In this document: positions 1 through 9,479 of the stretch, one piece after another
Layout of the letters: each line of letters opens with the position of its first letter
Numbering within the stretch: the first letter of the stretch is position 1
Assembly: GCF_021596505.1 (NCBI RefSeq)
Contig: NZ_PJIZ01000012.1
Location: forward strand, 30,611 to 94,610
Origin: Nostoc sp. CMAA1605
GTDB taxonomy: Bacteria; Cyanobacteriota; Cyanobacteriia; Cyanobacteriales; Nostocaceae
Direction: 5' to 3'
Length of the DNA stretch: 64,000 bases
Translations under genes and position numbers: made by a program
Notes under the pieces: model-generated
What the model was told of the DNA's origin: nothing
The model's input: only the letters and a program-made list of their open reading frames with translations
Databases searched by the model: none

Positions 1-1392
1 ACTTACACTCCCACTTGGCAATTAAATCAGACAATTTCTGCTCAGAATCAGAAAAATCATCCCAAAAAAAGCAGGATTTTCCATTACTTATTAATGTTTT
101 GTTTGTTGAGTACAGGGATATTCACCGCTAGTTGTGGTTCTCTACCCAAAGAATCAGCAAAAGCACAACCTCAACAACGGACAAGCAGAGAAGGAAACCA
201 AGCGATTCCGGTAGATGTAGCTATTGCGCGCCGAGAAAGATTGCAAGCACAAACAGAATATACAGGTACAACCACACCATACCGGACAGTATCACTGCGA
301 TCGCAAGTAGAAGGTAGGTTATTATCTTTAAACTCAGATGTTGGTGACTCGGTAACAAAAGGCCAAAGCATCGGTCAATTAGATGACACTATTCTCTCCA
401 CCGACTTCCAACAAGCGGAAGCCGAATTAGCCGCCCTAAAATCAGAAGTAGCTAGAGCCTCCACCCAAATCAGTAACGCCAATGCAGAGGTAGAAAGGTT
501 GCGGCTAGAGTTAGTCCAAGCCGAAGACGATGCTAAACGTCAGCAGCAATTATTCAAAGAAGGGGCAATTTCCGAACAACTAGCCCAACAAGCCAACACC
601 AGAGCCAAAACCGCCGCCCAAGCACTGCGCGCCGCCCAAGAACGGGTACGGACAGAACAACAAGCCAAAGCCGCCGCCAAAGGTCGAGTCTTAGCCCAAG
701 AAGCAGTATTAGAGCAAACCAAAGAACGTCGTTCTTACTCTCGCCTCATCTCTCCCATCACAGGTGTCGTCACCGAAAAAGTTACAGAACCAGGAAACCT
801 TCTACAAGCTGGGGGTGAAGCTTTAAAAATTGCTGACTTTAGCCGTATTAAAGTAGTCGTGCAAGTATCCGAATTAGAATTAAATCGCATTCAAATAGGG
901 CAGTCCGTAGAAGTTCGTTTAGATGCGTTTCCCCAGGAAAAATTAATTGGTAGAGTCACTCGGATTTCTCCCACCGCCGACGCAACCGCCAGATTAATTC
1001 CAGTGGAAGTAGTTATACCTAACAGTAACAATAATATTAGTAGCGGGTTACTAGCGAGAGTTAGTTTTGCGTCGCCAGCAGCCCAGCGAGTAGTCATATC
1101 CCAAACAGCTTTACAAAAATCAAATAGAGACACAGCCGCAGAGAACAACGGCACAATTTACGTATTAGCAAATAATGCCACAGATAAAACCAAAGTTATA
1201 TCTCGTGCTGTGACACTAGGGGAAAAAGCTGATGGCAAAGTCGAAATTTTATCAGGCTTACAACCAGGCGATCGCTATGTTGTCAGAAGTGGTAGACCTT
1301 TAAAAGATGGACAACCTGTCAGTCTTTCTATCCTTTCTGAAACAACAGAGTCAAACCCGGCGGAGAATTCAAAACGCCCTATAAAAAATTAG
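1..1392 (+). CDS. RND efflux periplasmic adaptor (membrane fusion protein), 5' partial
   Basis: Adaptor subunit that links an inner-membrane RND pump to an outer-membrane channel. The frame is open to the first base of the window. A basic stretch (KKSR) followed by a hydrophobic run ending in TASC lies across the ATG at 94, so the real start is probably upstream of the window and the protein is exported, perhaps as a lipoprotein. Counting from the ATG at 94, a biotinyl/lipoyl-like half motif is seen around residues 65-98, a long Gln/Ala-rich coiled-coil hairpin at about 100-215, the second lipoyl half (ISPITGVVTEKV) next, then beta-barrel and membrane-proximal domains. The RND permease follows directly, so the two form an operon. 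Substrate unknown. Confidence 0.88.
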   Translation, partial: TYTPTWQLNQTISAQNQKNHPKKSRIFHYLLMFCLLSTGIFTASCGSLPKESAKAQPQQRTSREGNQAIPVDVAIARRERLQAQTEYTGTTTPYRTVSLRSQVEGRLLSLNSDVGDSVTKGQSIGQLDDTILSTDFQQAEAELAALKSEVARASTQISNANAEVERLRLELVQAEDDAKRQQQLFKEGAISEQLAQQANTRAKTAAQALRAAQERVRTEQQAKAAAKGRVLAQEAVLEQTKERRSYSRLISPITGVVTEKVTEPGNLLQAGGEALKIADFSRIKVVVQVSELELNRIQIGQSVEVRLDAFPQEKLIGRVTRISPTADATARLIPVEVVIPNSNNNISSGLLARVSFASPAAQRVVISQTALQKSNRDTAAENNGTIYVLANNATDKTKVISRAVTLGEKADGKVEILSGLQPGDRYVVRSGRPLKDGQPVSLSILSETTESNPAENSKRPIKN

Positions 1393-1427
1393 TTTTTTGA
1401 ATTTTGCATGGGAGCGCAACAACGATA

Positions 1428-4400
1428 ATGCAACAAGAAAATAAAAGTGGTGGATTTAGTCTCAGTGCCATATCAATTCGCCAACACATCGGCACACTCA
1501 TGCTGGCACTAACAGTAATTATTTTAGGTATATTTTTTCTCACAAATATTCAAGTAGATTTACTGCCGTCAATTACTTACCCCCGAATTGGTATCCGGTT
1601 AGACGCACCTGGCGTATCACCAGAAGTAGCCGTTGATGAAATCACCAGACCGCTAGAAGAAGCCTTATCTGCTACTGAAAATGTTGTGCAGGTTTTTTCT
1701 CGCACCCGTGAGGGACAAGTCAGCTTAGACTTATTCTTCCAACCAGGAGGCGATATTGACCAAGCCCTCAATGATGCTACTGCGGCTTTTAATCGTCGTC
1801 GAGGTCAGTTACCAGACACAATTGAAGAACCACGGATATTCAAATTCGACCCCTCCCAACAACCGATTTACGAACTCGCATTAACATCTCCATCACTCCA
1901 AGGTAGAGACTTACGGGTGTTTGCTGATGAAGAATTGTCTCGTGAACTCAGTGTGGTGCCAGGAGTCGCCGCCGTTGATATCTCCGGTGCGGCAGAAGAA
2001 GAAGTGCGGGTACTGGTTGACTTAAATCGTTTACAAGCTCTGGGTATTGGTTTAAATGATGTTTTATCAGAATTACAAGCCCGCAATCAAGATGTTTCTG
2101 GTGGGCGGATTTTAGGGGAGAACTCCGAACCGTTAACCCGCACTGTGGGGCGTTTCCGTGATGCCAGTGAAATCGAAAACCTGTCATTTACCGTCTCTGG
2201 GGCTGGTGCTACATCCTCTACTACCCCTGCGCTTCCTCCATCTTCTCGGCGTGTATATCTACGCGACTTTGCCCAAGTCATTGATGATACAGAAGAACAA
2301 CGTCTATTTGTCTATCTCAACCGTCAGCCAGCAGTTAAATTGTCAATTCAAAAGCAGCCTGACGCTAACACCATTACGGTAGTCGATGGAGTCAAGCGAC
2401 GAATAGAACAGTTGCGGGAGTCTGGGTTAATTCCCGAAGATATGATTTTGACACCAACGACAGACGAATCACGCTTTATTCGTAATTCTCTCAACGATGT
2501 GATTTTTTCAGCTGTGTCTGGGGCATTGTTGGCAGCAGTAGTTGTACTGTTGTTTTTGGGGTCAATTAGACAAACACTGATTATCAGTTTAGCGATTCCA
2601 CTATGTACATTAGCAGCGATCGCCTTGATGAAGTTGTTTGGTTTGACGCTGAATGTCTTCAGTTTGGCAGGATTAACTTTAGGAATTGGTCAGGCCATTG
2701 ATACATCAGTAGTCATTTTAGAAAACATTGCCGAAAAAACCGGCATGACTCCCAATCAAAAACAACAGGAGTCATTGAGAGATGGATATAAGAAAAGAAA
2801 AACCAACCCCAAATATTTTATTGAAACAGCGATCGCATCCTCTCAAGAAGTAGAATCTGCTTTAGTAGCGGCAACAGCTGCTAACTTAGTTTCTGTCGTT
2901 CCCTTTTTGCTAATTGGCGGATTTATTGCCTTATTATTCAATGAACTCATTTTAACCATCAGCTTCGCTGTCGCCGCCTCCCTCATTGTCGCCGTGACCA
3001 TAGTTCCAATGCTGTGTTCTCGACTCTTCGCCATTCCTTGGTCAAGTCGTATCAGCGAATTTTGGCTACTGCGACAGTTTAATCATCGATTTGAAGATGC
3101 CACCATCTTATACGGTAAGTTTTTAAGTCAAGTTTTACGCTACAGATTAATTGTCATTGCTGCGGCTTTGGTAATTCTCGGTGGTGGGACTTTCTTCATG
3201 GTTGGTCAAATTTCCCAAGAAATTCTACCCCGCATCAACACTGGACAAGCCAACTTAAGAGTACAGTTTCCCCCAGGTACACCTCTTGTCACCTCTCAAA
3301 AAGTTATGGAGGTTGTAGATGAAATCCTCATTCAGCAACCTGGAACTGACTATGCTTTCACCACGGTCGGTGGTTCCCTTTTTGGTAACAACACTACGGA
3401 AAATCCCTTACGGGCAAGTAGCACAATTTCCCTAAAACCAGGCCAAGATGTTGAGGCTTATGTCAAAAAAGTCACTCAGGAGTTTCAAAAGCTCAATCTC
3501 GCAGGAATTTTACTGCGTCTTAGCCCTGGACAAGTACGTGGTTTAATTTTGAGTAATACCCCAGCGCAAGGTTCAGAAATTGACGTAATTTTGCAAGGTA
3601 CAGATGAGCAAACCCTGCAACAAGCTGGGCGAGAACTCCTAGAAGCCTTAGAAGAAAAGGCAACATTAGCTAGATTCCGACCTGATGCCGACCCTCGTCA
3701 ACCAGAAATCCAAATTCGTCCAGACTGGGAAAGAGTTGCAGCGTTAGGACTAACAACACAACAAATCGGTCAAACTATTCAAACTGCCATTGAAGGTTCA
3801 GTACCTACCCAAATTCAACGAGGCAACCGCTTAGTTGACGTGCGTGTAGAGTTAAATCAAGCGGCTATCGAACGCCCTTCCCAACTCGAACGACTACCAT
3901 TATTTACCCAAAATAACCAACAAGTCCGCCTGTTGGACGTTGCCCGCATCGAAGAAGGTCAAGCACCTGGAGAAATTCAGCGTATTAACCAGCGTCAAGT
4001 CTTCATTATTGCAGGTAATCTCAGTGATGGAGCTAGTCTTGGTGATGCCTTAGCACAAGTCAATGAAGTAGTTCAAACTGTGGAGTTACCGGAAGGCGTT
4101 TCCATCGTACCTAGTTCTGCCCAAGAAACTAATCAGCAACTCCAAAACTCGTTAAAAACCTTGGGTGCATTGGCGACGTTTTTAATTTTCGTCGTGATGG
4201 CTGTGCAGTACAATTCCCTGATTGACCCTTTAGTAATTATGTTTACAGTGCCACTTGCGTTAGCTGGCGGTCTTTTCGGGCTATATATCACTCAGACTGC
4301 GATAGGTGCAACTGTCTTAGTGGGTGCAGTGTTGCTTGTGGGTATTGTAGTTAATGCTGGTATTTTGATGGTAGAGTTAGCCAACCAAATTCGAGAAGAA

Positions 4401-4703
4401 GAAGGTTGTACCCGTCAAGTAGCCATTGTCAAGGCTGCACCTTTGCGTTTGCGTCCCATTATGATGACTACATTGACGACAATCTTGGGGCTGTTCCCTT
4501 TAGCATTAGGTATTGGTGAAGGTTCGGAATTTTTACAGCCTCTAGGAATTGTAGTCTTCTTTGGTATGGCGATCGCTACCATGTTAACCCTGTTTATTAT
4601 CCCCTGTTTCTATACTTCGCTGCACGAGTTACTAGGGGGAAGTTGGATTAAATCAATGTCTTTATGGCTCAACTTCTGGAAGAAAAAGTTTGATAAAGCC
4701 TGA
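1428..4703 (+). CDS. RND efflux permease (AcrB/HAE1-like)
   Basis: Inner-membrane proton-driven exporter of about 1091 residues, the normal size for the family. It has an N-terminal membrane helix (IGTLMLALTVIILGIFF), large periplasmic loops after helices 1 and 7, and helix groups near residues 330-560 and 860-1070. I prefer the ATG at 1428, because the usual short cytoplasmic N-terminus follows it; a TTG at 1404 would add eight residues. In helix 4 the motif is GIGQAIDTSVVILENI: the first proton-relay Asp is kept, but the second position, Asp or Asn in most relatives, is Thr. It lies 35 bp after the adaptor gene and is surely co-transcribed. Drug, metal or lipid specificity cannot be told from sequence. 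Confidence 0.93.
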   Translation: MQQENKSGGFSLSAISIRQHIGTLMLALTVIILGIFFLTNIQVDLLPSITYPRIGIRLDAPGVSPEVAVDEITRPLEEALSATENVVQVFSRTREGQVSLDLFFQPGGDIDQALNDATAAFNRRRGQLPDTIEEPRIFKFDPSQQPIYELALTSPSLQGRDLRVFADEELSRELSVVPGVAAVDISGAAEEEVRVLVDLNRLQALGIGLNDVLSELQARNQDVSGGRILGENSEPLTRTVGRFRDASEIENLSFTVSGAGATSSTTPALPPSSRRVYLRDFAQVIDDTEEQRLFVYLNRQPAVKLSIQKQPDANTITVVDGVKRRIEQLRESGLIPEDMILTPTTDESRFIRNSLNDVIFSAVSGALLAAVVVLLFLGSIRQTLIISLAIPLCTLAAIALMKLFGLTLNVFSLAGLTLGIGQAIDTSVVILENIAEKTGMTPNQKQQESLRDGYKKRKTNPKYFIETAIASSQEVESALVAATAANLVSVVPFLLIGGFIALLFNELILTISFAVAASLIVAVTIVPMLCSRLFAIPWSSRISEFWLLRQFNHRFEDATILYGKFLSQVLRYRLIVIAAALVILGGGTFFMVGQISQEILPRINTGQANLRVQFPPGTPLVTSQKVMEVVDEILIQQPGTDYAFTTVGGSLFGNNTTENPLRASSTISLKPGQDVEAYVKKVTQEFQKLNLAGILLRLSPGQVRGLILSNTPAQGSEIDVILQGTDEQTLQQAGRELLEALEEKATLARFRPDADPRQPEIQIRPDWERVAALGLTTQQIGQTIQTAIEGSVPTQIQRGNRLVDVRVELNQAAIERPSQLERLPLFTQNNQQVRLLDVARIEEGQAPGEIQRINQRQVFIIAGNLSDGASLGDALAQVNEVVQTVELPEGVSIVPSSAQETNQQLQNSLKTLGALATFLIFVVMAVQYNSLIDPLVIMFTVPLALAGGLFGLYITQTAIGATVLVGAVLLVGIVVNAGILMVELANQIREEEGCTRQVAIVKAAPLRLRPIMMTTLTTILGLFPLALGIGEGSEFLQPLGIVVFFGMAIATMLTLFIIPCFYTSLHELLGGSWIKSMSLWLNFWKKKFDKA

Positions 4704-4732
4704 TTTTCACCTCACCTAATACAGAATAAAAT

Positions 4733-4756
4733 CCAGGGAATCTTCCTTGGTTTTTA
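4733..4756. terminator. Bidirectional terminator between convergent genes
   Basis: A short hairpin (CCAGGGAA / TTCCTTGG with one wobble) is followed by a T-rich tract on the plus strand. It is flanked by an A-rich tract that serves the minus strand. It separates the efflux operon from the converging glycosyltransferase. Confidence 0.5.
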
Positions 4757-4810
4757 TTTTGTATATATTCACAAGCAAATGTTTTCCATCATGAAATCAG
4801 ATGTCTATCA

Positions 4811-5755
4811 TCACTTATCTAACAAAATATTCTTTTGAATATGTGAATGGTACATTTTTGATTGTCGAGAGTAAACTACATTGATTAAAAAACGCCAGTT
4901 ATTAAAAGAAAAGGCAGAAGCACTAAGTAAAGCAAAACAACTTTGCAAATCTTTCCTCTTAAATGCCACTATAGTCCAATGCAACTTTAAATAGTTTTTG
5001 ATGTCTTCCATTTCGGGTAAATGGTTATGATGTTTTTTATTAACCAATGAATAAATTTTCTCTTTCATTAAAATATTGGTATTTAGACGTTGGATAAAAG
5101 AAAACTTTTGATTGTATGCACCAGGCCAAATTGTCCGATAGGCAAGACATTGATTGATGAAAATTCCATGACCAAATTGAGCAATGCGAATCCAAGAATC
5201 GATATCATCACAGTTAGTATTCAATTGAGAATCCCAACCACCAGTTTTTAAGAAAGCATCACGACGACAAGCAACCTGAACTGGTGTACCAAAGGGGATA
5301 AGTTCCAACAGCATACCGTAGTGAATATCTGCTTGGGGAATATAAAAAGCTAACCCAGGGCCGAAAGTAGGAGTGCGACTAAGTTCTTTTTCCTCAATGT
5401 CAACTTGTGCTGCAATACAAGAGCAAATCACCGCATCAGGACAAAGCGCGATCGCCTGACTCATTTTTTCAATACAATGAACATCTAAATAGTCATCATC
5501 ATCTAAAAACTTGATCCAATCACCGCTAGCTTTCTCCACACCAGCATTGACTGTAACCGCATGACCTTGATTGACCTGATTACGATGATAAACTACCGCA
5601 TCACCCAAACTTCTGACATACTGTTCCGTTTCCTCCGATGAACAGTCATCAGCAACCACCACTTCACAAGGAATAGTTTGTTTCAGTGCAGAATCAATCG
5701 CTCGACGTAACAAATGGAGACGGTTATAAGTAGAAATCACAATACTAAATTTCAT
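4811..5755 (-). CDS. Family 2 glycosyltransferase
   Basis: Cytoplasmic GT-A fold enzyme that transfers a sugar from a nucleotide donor. The N-terminus FSIVISTYNRLHLLRRAIDSAL is the classic GT2 nucleotide-binding start. VVADDCSS and KFLDDDDYLD (about residue 88) supply the Asp residues for nucleotide and metal, and WDSQLNTNCDDIDSWIRIAQFG is the acceptor-side ED-like region. I chose the ATG at 5755 over the one at 5761: AGGAG lies 6 bases before it, while it directly abuts the upstream ATG. About 314 residues, stand-alone. The acceptor (exopolysaccharide, LPS or heterocyst envelope sugar) is unknown. Confidence 0.85.
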   Translation of the reverse strand: MKFSIVISTYNRLHLLRRAIDSALKQTIPCEVVVADDCSSEETEQYVRSLGDAVVYHRNQVNQGHAVTVNAGVEKASGDWIKFLDDDDYLDVHCIEKMSQAIALCPDAVICSCIAAQVDIEEKELSRTPTFGPGLAFYIPQADIHYGMLLELIPFGTPVQVACRRDAFLKTGGWDSQLNTNCDDIDSWIRIAQFGHGIFINQCLAYRTIWPGAYNQKFSFIQRLNTNILMKEKIYSLVNKKHHNHLPEMEDIKNYLKLHWTIVAFKRKDLQSCFALLSASAFSFNNWRFLINVVYSRQSKMYHSHIQKNILLDK

Positions 5756-6313
5756 CAACATCTCCTACCTGGAGCAAGAGTTTTTACAATATAACCGTCA
5801 TCTCCCAGAGACTGTATTGGGGATATAACCTAAAACTAGGATCTTTGAGGAATATTTATATCTCCGCAAGATAAATGGTAAAGTTTCGTTTAAAAAATCT
5901 TGTTAGTATCTCAATCGTCACATTTTATTTCTTCACCAACGGATAGGTAGAACGACTAGAAAAAAACAAACTATGTTAAGCAATGTAAAAATACTAGGAT
6001 TCAGTTCGTAGTAAGGACTTTAGTCCTTTCTTGAGAGCTAAAATTCTCTTTTTTCTACCAGAGGCTACACCAAGGTAGCGGACGCAGCGCAGCAAGTATT
6101 TTAGATGTTTCCACCCACGGTGGGGCTTATAACCCAAAAAATCCAAAATCCAAAATCTAAAATCTAAAATTCGGAGGGTCAACTTTCTCCCTTACACCCT
6201 GCACCCTGCCCCCCTGCGAATATTAATCAGTCCCTATCTCTTCTAAACTAGTGGACTGAAACATAGTTCTCGATTTATGATGGATGATCGTGAGTTTTTT
6301 AATCAAAGCAGCC
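5756..6313. other. Intergenic region with palindromic and short tandem repeats
   Basis: No convincing gene. At about 6008-6030 there is a GTAGTAAGGACTTTAGTCCTT palindromic motif, related to the one inside the element at 10578-10705. Around 6128-6172 there are tandem AATCCAAA/AATCTAAA heptamers. A minus-strand open frame crossing these (5994-6182) encodes only repeat-derived residues. The 3' part must carry the rplS promoter, but I cannot place -35/-10 boxes with confidence. Confidence 0.5.
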
Positions 6314-6676
6314 ATGAACGCCCAGGAAATTATCCGTTCCATCGAAGGGGAACACCTAAAATCTAACCTTCCACAAATATACGTCGGTGATACCGTCAAA
6401 GTTGGCGTAAAAATCAAAGAAGGCGAAAAATATCGTGTACAGCCCTATGAAGGTGTAGTTATCGCCATGCGTAACGGCGGTATCAACGAAACCATTACAG
6501 TCCGTAGAGTCTTCCAAGGTGTAGGCGTGGAACGAGTATTTTTAGTTCATTCTCCTCGCATTGATAGCATCAAAGTTATCCGTCGCGGTAAAGTGAGACG
6601 GGCAAAACTTTACTATCTCAGAGGCCGTGTTGGTAAAGCTACCCGTATTAAACAACGCTTTGACCGTGCCTTATAA
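6314..6676 (+). CDS. rplS: 50S ribosomal protein L19 (bL19)
   Basis: Large-subunit protein at the 30S/50S interface. 120 residues. Family signatures are plain: [10 protein letters not shown] at the N-terminus, [15 protein letters not shown], the [13 protein letters not shown] beta-barrel segment, and [26 protein letters not shown] at the C-terminus. An in-frame ATG at 6284 would add ten hydrophobic residues not expected in L19, so the start is placed at 6314. It heads a cluster of translation genes with trnW, secE, nusG and rplKAJL on the same strand. Confidence 0.96.
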   Translation: MNAQEIIRSIEGEHLKSNLPQIYVGDTVKVGVKIKEGEKYRVQPYEGVVIAMRNGGINETITVRRVFQGVGVERVFLVHSPRIDSIKVIRRGKVRRAKLYYLRGRVGKATRIKQRFDRAL

Positions 6677-6824
6677 ACTTTGGCTTTGAGATATGCACTT
6701 CACTTTAAGTTAGCAGGCGGCATCTGCCGCTAGCTTGCTTCTTTAGAGAAAGTGTGTTATCATAGCGATTGTGCGTTAAACTGAAACAAAGTTCAGCGCA
6801 GTACACAGACCCAACCCAGCTTGT

Positions 6825-6897
6825 GCGCTCTTAGTTCAGTTGGTAGAACGCAGGTCTCCAAAACCTGATGTCGGGGGTTCAAGTCCTCCAGGGCGCG
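6825..6897 (+). tRNA. trnW: tRNA-Trp (anticodon CCA)
   Basis: A full cloverleaf can be drawn. The acceptor stem is GCGCTCT/AGGGCGC (one T:G wobble), the D arm is GTTC..GAAC, the anticodon stem is CAGGT/ACCTG with loop CTCCAAA (anticodon at 6858-6860), and the T arm carries GGTTCAAGTCC. Discriminator base is G and the 3' CCA is not encoded. Its position just upstream of secE-nusG is common in bacteria. Confidence 0.96.
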
Positions 6898-7092
6898 CTC
6901 GAAAGTAAAAACACAGCCCGAAACAGTAGCACACCTGCTAAGATGGCAGAAAGTGCTATTGATTTCGGGTGTAGTTGTTTTATATTTGCAGCTTTCTTGC
7001 TTCCAGTAATTTTTGATGGAGTTAAAGCTGTCAACCTGGATGAAAATGAGCAAAGTGTAGCTGTATCAAAAAAGATGGGGGGATAAACGATC

Positions 7093-7314
7093 GTGGCCAA
7101 AAAGAACGAAGCAGAAATCACAGAACCCGCAGGCGGATTTAACTTCCTCAATTTCTTTCAAGGAACAAAAGAAGAACTAGAGAAGGTAGTTTGGCCAAGT
7201 CGCAAACAACTAGTCAGCGAATCAGCTGCTGTATTGTTGATGGTGACACTCTTTGCTTCTTTGATCTATTTGGTTGATGGATTGTTTAGTTGGGTATCCA
7301 AGCAGGTATTCTGA
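7093..7314 (+). CDS. secE: Preprotein translocase subunit SecE
   Basis: Small, 73-residue single-span SecE of the SecYEG channel (cytoplasmic and thylakoid membranes in cyanobacteria). The conserved amphipathic segment EELEKVVWPSRKQLVSES precedes one membrane helix (AAVLLMVTLFASLIYLVDGLF). The start is GTG, with a GGGGGA ribosome binding site 9-14 bases upstream. The stop codon TGA overlaps the preferred nusG ATG (TGATG), which implies translational coupling. Confidence 0.95.
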   Translation: MAKKNEAEITEPAGGFNFLNFFQGTKEELEKVVWPSRKQLVSESAAVLLMVTLFASLIYLVDGLFSWVSKQVF

Positions 7315-7946
7315 TGACTTCTGCAACAGACGAACCAATGAACTCGGCGTTGCAGTCAGAGGAAACAGCAGAAACAGCGTCAAAAGAAGCACGCTGGTAT
7401 GCAGTCCAGGTAGCCTCCGGCTGCGAAAAACGGGTAAAAACCAACTTGGAGCAGCGTATTCAAACCTTTGATGTCGCAGATAAAATTATCCAAGTAGAAA
7501 TTCCCCACACGCCATCTGTAAAAATCCGCAAAGATGGTAGCCGCCAACACTCAGAGGAAAAGGTGTTTCCTGGTTATGTGTTAGTGCGGATGGTAATGGA
7601 TGATGATACTTGGCAGGTAGTACGCAACACATCCCATGTAATTAATTTTGTGGGAGCAGAACAAAAACGAGCTACAGGCAGAAGCCGTGGTCACGTTAAG
7701 CCACTACCCTTGAGTCATTCAGAAGTAGAACGTATATTCAAACAAACCAGTGAACAAGAGCCAATAGTCAAGATTGACATGGCGACTGGTGATAAGATAG
7801 TCGTGCTTTCAGGCCCATTCAAGGATTTTGAAGGTGAGGTGATTGAAGTTAGTCCAGAACGGAGTAAACTAAAAGCCTTGCTATCGATTTTCGGGCGAGA
7901 CACACCAGTAGAACTGGAATTTAATCAGGTAGAAAAACAGAGCTAA
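7314..7946 (+). CDS. nusG: Transcription termination/antitermination protein NusG
   Basis: Binds RNA polymerase and modulates pausing, termination and coupling to ribosomes. An acidic, variable N-terminal extension of about 25 residues precedes the NGN domain (WYAVQVASGCEKRVKTNLEQR, then VFPGYVLVRMVMDDDTWQVVRNT). The C-terminal KOW domain includes GDKIVVLSGPFKDFEGEVIEV. The start at 7314 overlaps the secE stop codon by one base. In-frame upstream starts would lie inside secE and are less likely. 210 residues. Confidence 0.95.
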   Translation: MTSATDEPMNSALQSEETAETASKEARWYAVQVASGCEKRVKTNLEQRIQTFDVADKIIQVEIPHTPSVKIRKDGSRQHSEEKVFPGYVLVRMVMDDDTWQVVRNTSHVINFVGAEQKRATGRSRGHVKPLPLSHSEVERIFKQTSEQEPIVKIDMATGDKIVVLSGPFKDFEGEVIEVSPERSKLKALLSIFGRDTPVELEFNQVEKQS

Positions 7947-7952
7947 ATCCAA

Positions 7953-8378
7953 ATGGCAAAGAAAGTAGTAGCGGTCATTAAACTGGCCCTGAATGCTGGA
8001 AAAGCCAACCCAGCACCCCCAGTTGGCCCTGCCTTGGGTCAACATGGTGTTAACATCATGATGTTCTGCAAAGAGTACAATGCCAAAACAGCCGACCAAG
8101 CTGGGATGGTAATTCCCGTAGAAATCTCGGTTTATGAAGACCGGAGTTTCACATTTGTACTCAAAACACCCCCAGCATCAGTATTGATTCGCAAAGCGGC
8201 AAAAATTGAAAGAGGTTCTGACCAACCCAACAAAAAGAAAGTTGGTTCAATTACCACAGCACAGTTGCGGGAAATCGCTCAAACCAAACTACCTGACCTC
8301 AACGCCAATGATATCGATGCGGCGATGAACATTGTGGCAGGAACAGCCAGAAACATGGGCGTAACCATTAAAGATTGA
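7953..8378 (+). CDS. rplK: 50S ribosomal protein L11 (uL11)
   Basis: Binds the GTPase-associated region of 23S rRNA. 141 residues, normal length. The N-terminal domain has the proline-rich switch [25 protein letters not shown]. The C-terminal rRNA-binding domain has [42 protein letters not shown]. It starts 6 bp after nusG and ends 82 bp before rplA, in the standard nusG-rplK-rplA order. Confidence 0.97.
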   Translation: MAKKVVAVIKLALNAGKANPAPPVGPALGQHGVNIMMFCKEYNAKTADQAGMVIPVEISVYEDRSFTFVLKTPPASVLIRKAAKIERGSDQPNKKKVGSITTAQLREIAQTKLPDLNANDIDAAMNIVAGTARNMGVTIKD

Positions 8379-8460
8379 TATTAGATCAATCGCCAATCAA
8401 AAATCAAAAATTGCAACAGGGGGAGAAGCCCAGCTTCGCAATTGACCCCAGGAGATAAAA

Positions 8461-9177
8461 ATGGTTAAAAAAGTATCACGTCGCTTGCGAGAGTTGCAAG
8501 CAAAAGTAGAAGAAAGGGACTATGCACCTTTAGATGCTTTAGCTTTGCTCAAAGAAACAGCTACAGCTAAATTTGCGGAAGCTGCGGAAGCACATATCCG
8601 CTTAGGTATTGATCCAAAATATACAGACCAACAATTACGTACCACAGTCGCACTACCGAAAGGTACAGGGCAAATAGTCAGAGTAGCAGTAATTGCCCGT
8701 GGGGAAAAAGTTACAGAAGCCTCTGGTGCTGGTGCTGATGTAGTTGGTTCAGAAGAATTAATTGACGAAATCCAAAAAGGTAGAATGGATTTCGACAAAC
8801 TAATTGCGACACCAGACGTGATGCCACAGGTAGCCAAATTAGGTAAATTACTAGGCCCCCGTGGTTTGATGCCATCACCAAAAGGTGGTACAGTAACATT
8901 TGACATAGCAAGTGCGATCGCAGAATTCAAAGCAGGTAAATTAGAATTCCGGGCTGACCGTACAGGTATTGTTCATGTTATGTTTGGTAAGGCATCCTTC
9001 TCGCCTGAAGATTTGTTAGTCAACTTGAAGGCATTACAAGAAACCATTGACCGTAACCGTCCTTCAGGAGCTAAAGGCCGCTACTGGCGTTCAGTTTACG
9101 TATCTGCCACAATGGGGCCATCCATTAAAGTCGATGTTACAGCTCTTAGAGATTTAAAACTGACCGAAGCAGCTTAA
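8461..9177 (+). CDS. rplA: 50S ribosomal protein L1 (uL1)
   Basis: Stalk protein of the E site, and in many bacteria an autogenous repressor of the L11-L1 mRNA. 238 residues. The family signature is seen at [25 protein letters not shown], and the C-terminal portion has [37 protein letters not shown] gives a good ribosome binding site. Whether cyanobacterial L1 represses its own mRNA cannot be seen here. Confidence 0.97.
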   Translation: MVKKVSRRLRELQAKVEERDYAPLDALALLKETATAKFAEAAEAHIRLGIDPKYTDQQLRTTVALPKGTGQIVRVAVIARGEKVTEASGAGADVVGSEELIDEIQKGRMDFDKLIATPDVMPQVAKLGKLLGPRGLMPSPKGGTVTFDIASAIAEFKAGKLEFRADRTGIVHVMFGKASFSPEDLLVNLKALQETIDRNRPSGAKGRYWRSVYVSATMGPSIKVDVTALRDLKLTEAA

Positions 9178-9257
9178 GGGTGAATAGGGATTAGGGATTG
9201 GGTACTAGGTACTAGGAAAAACCTTTACACCAATCTCTAATACCCAACACTCAAAAT

Positions 9258-9410
9258 TAAATAAGCAAAGCCGGAGACAGCAGGTGCAACTCGCTTAATA
9301 TCCTGCCGAGGTGAAAAGCTCTATAACCAAAATACCGTGTGGAATCATGTGTATTGAAGGCTTTTAAGAGTTTTTATCATTAACCCCGGCTGAGACAGCT
9401 GGGGTTTATT
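9258..9410 (+). promoter_or_regulatory. Ribosomal L10-type leader of rplJ-rplL
   Basis: The 302 bp between rplA and rplJ contain a structured stretch. AGCCGGAGACAGCAGGTGCAA... and CCTGCCGAGGTGAAAAG resemble the kink-turn region of bacterial L10 leaders, where the L10(L12)4 complex binds to repress its own synthesis. It ends in a stem AACCCCGGCT/AGCTGGGGTT (9382-9406) that could act as an attenuator. Recognition is by motif and by position. A covariance-model search with the L10 leader family would settle it. Confidence 0.62.
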
Positions 9411-9479
9411 GTTATCACCTAGTCAGATAAAAATAATCACCGGAGAAATCGACAGTTTTTTTGAGGAGGTGAAACCGAT

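Noticed and set aside
5994..6182. Open frame of 62 codons on the minus strand
   Set aside because: It runs through tandem AATCCAAA-type repeats and a palindrome; product is low-complexity and there is no ribosome binding site.
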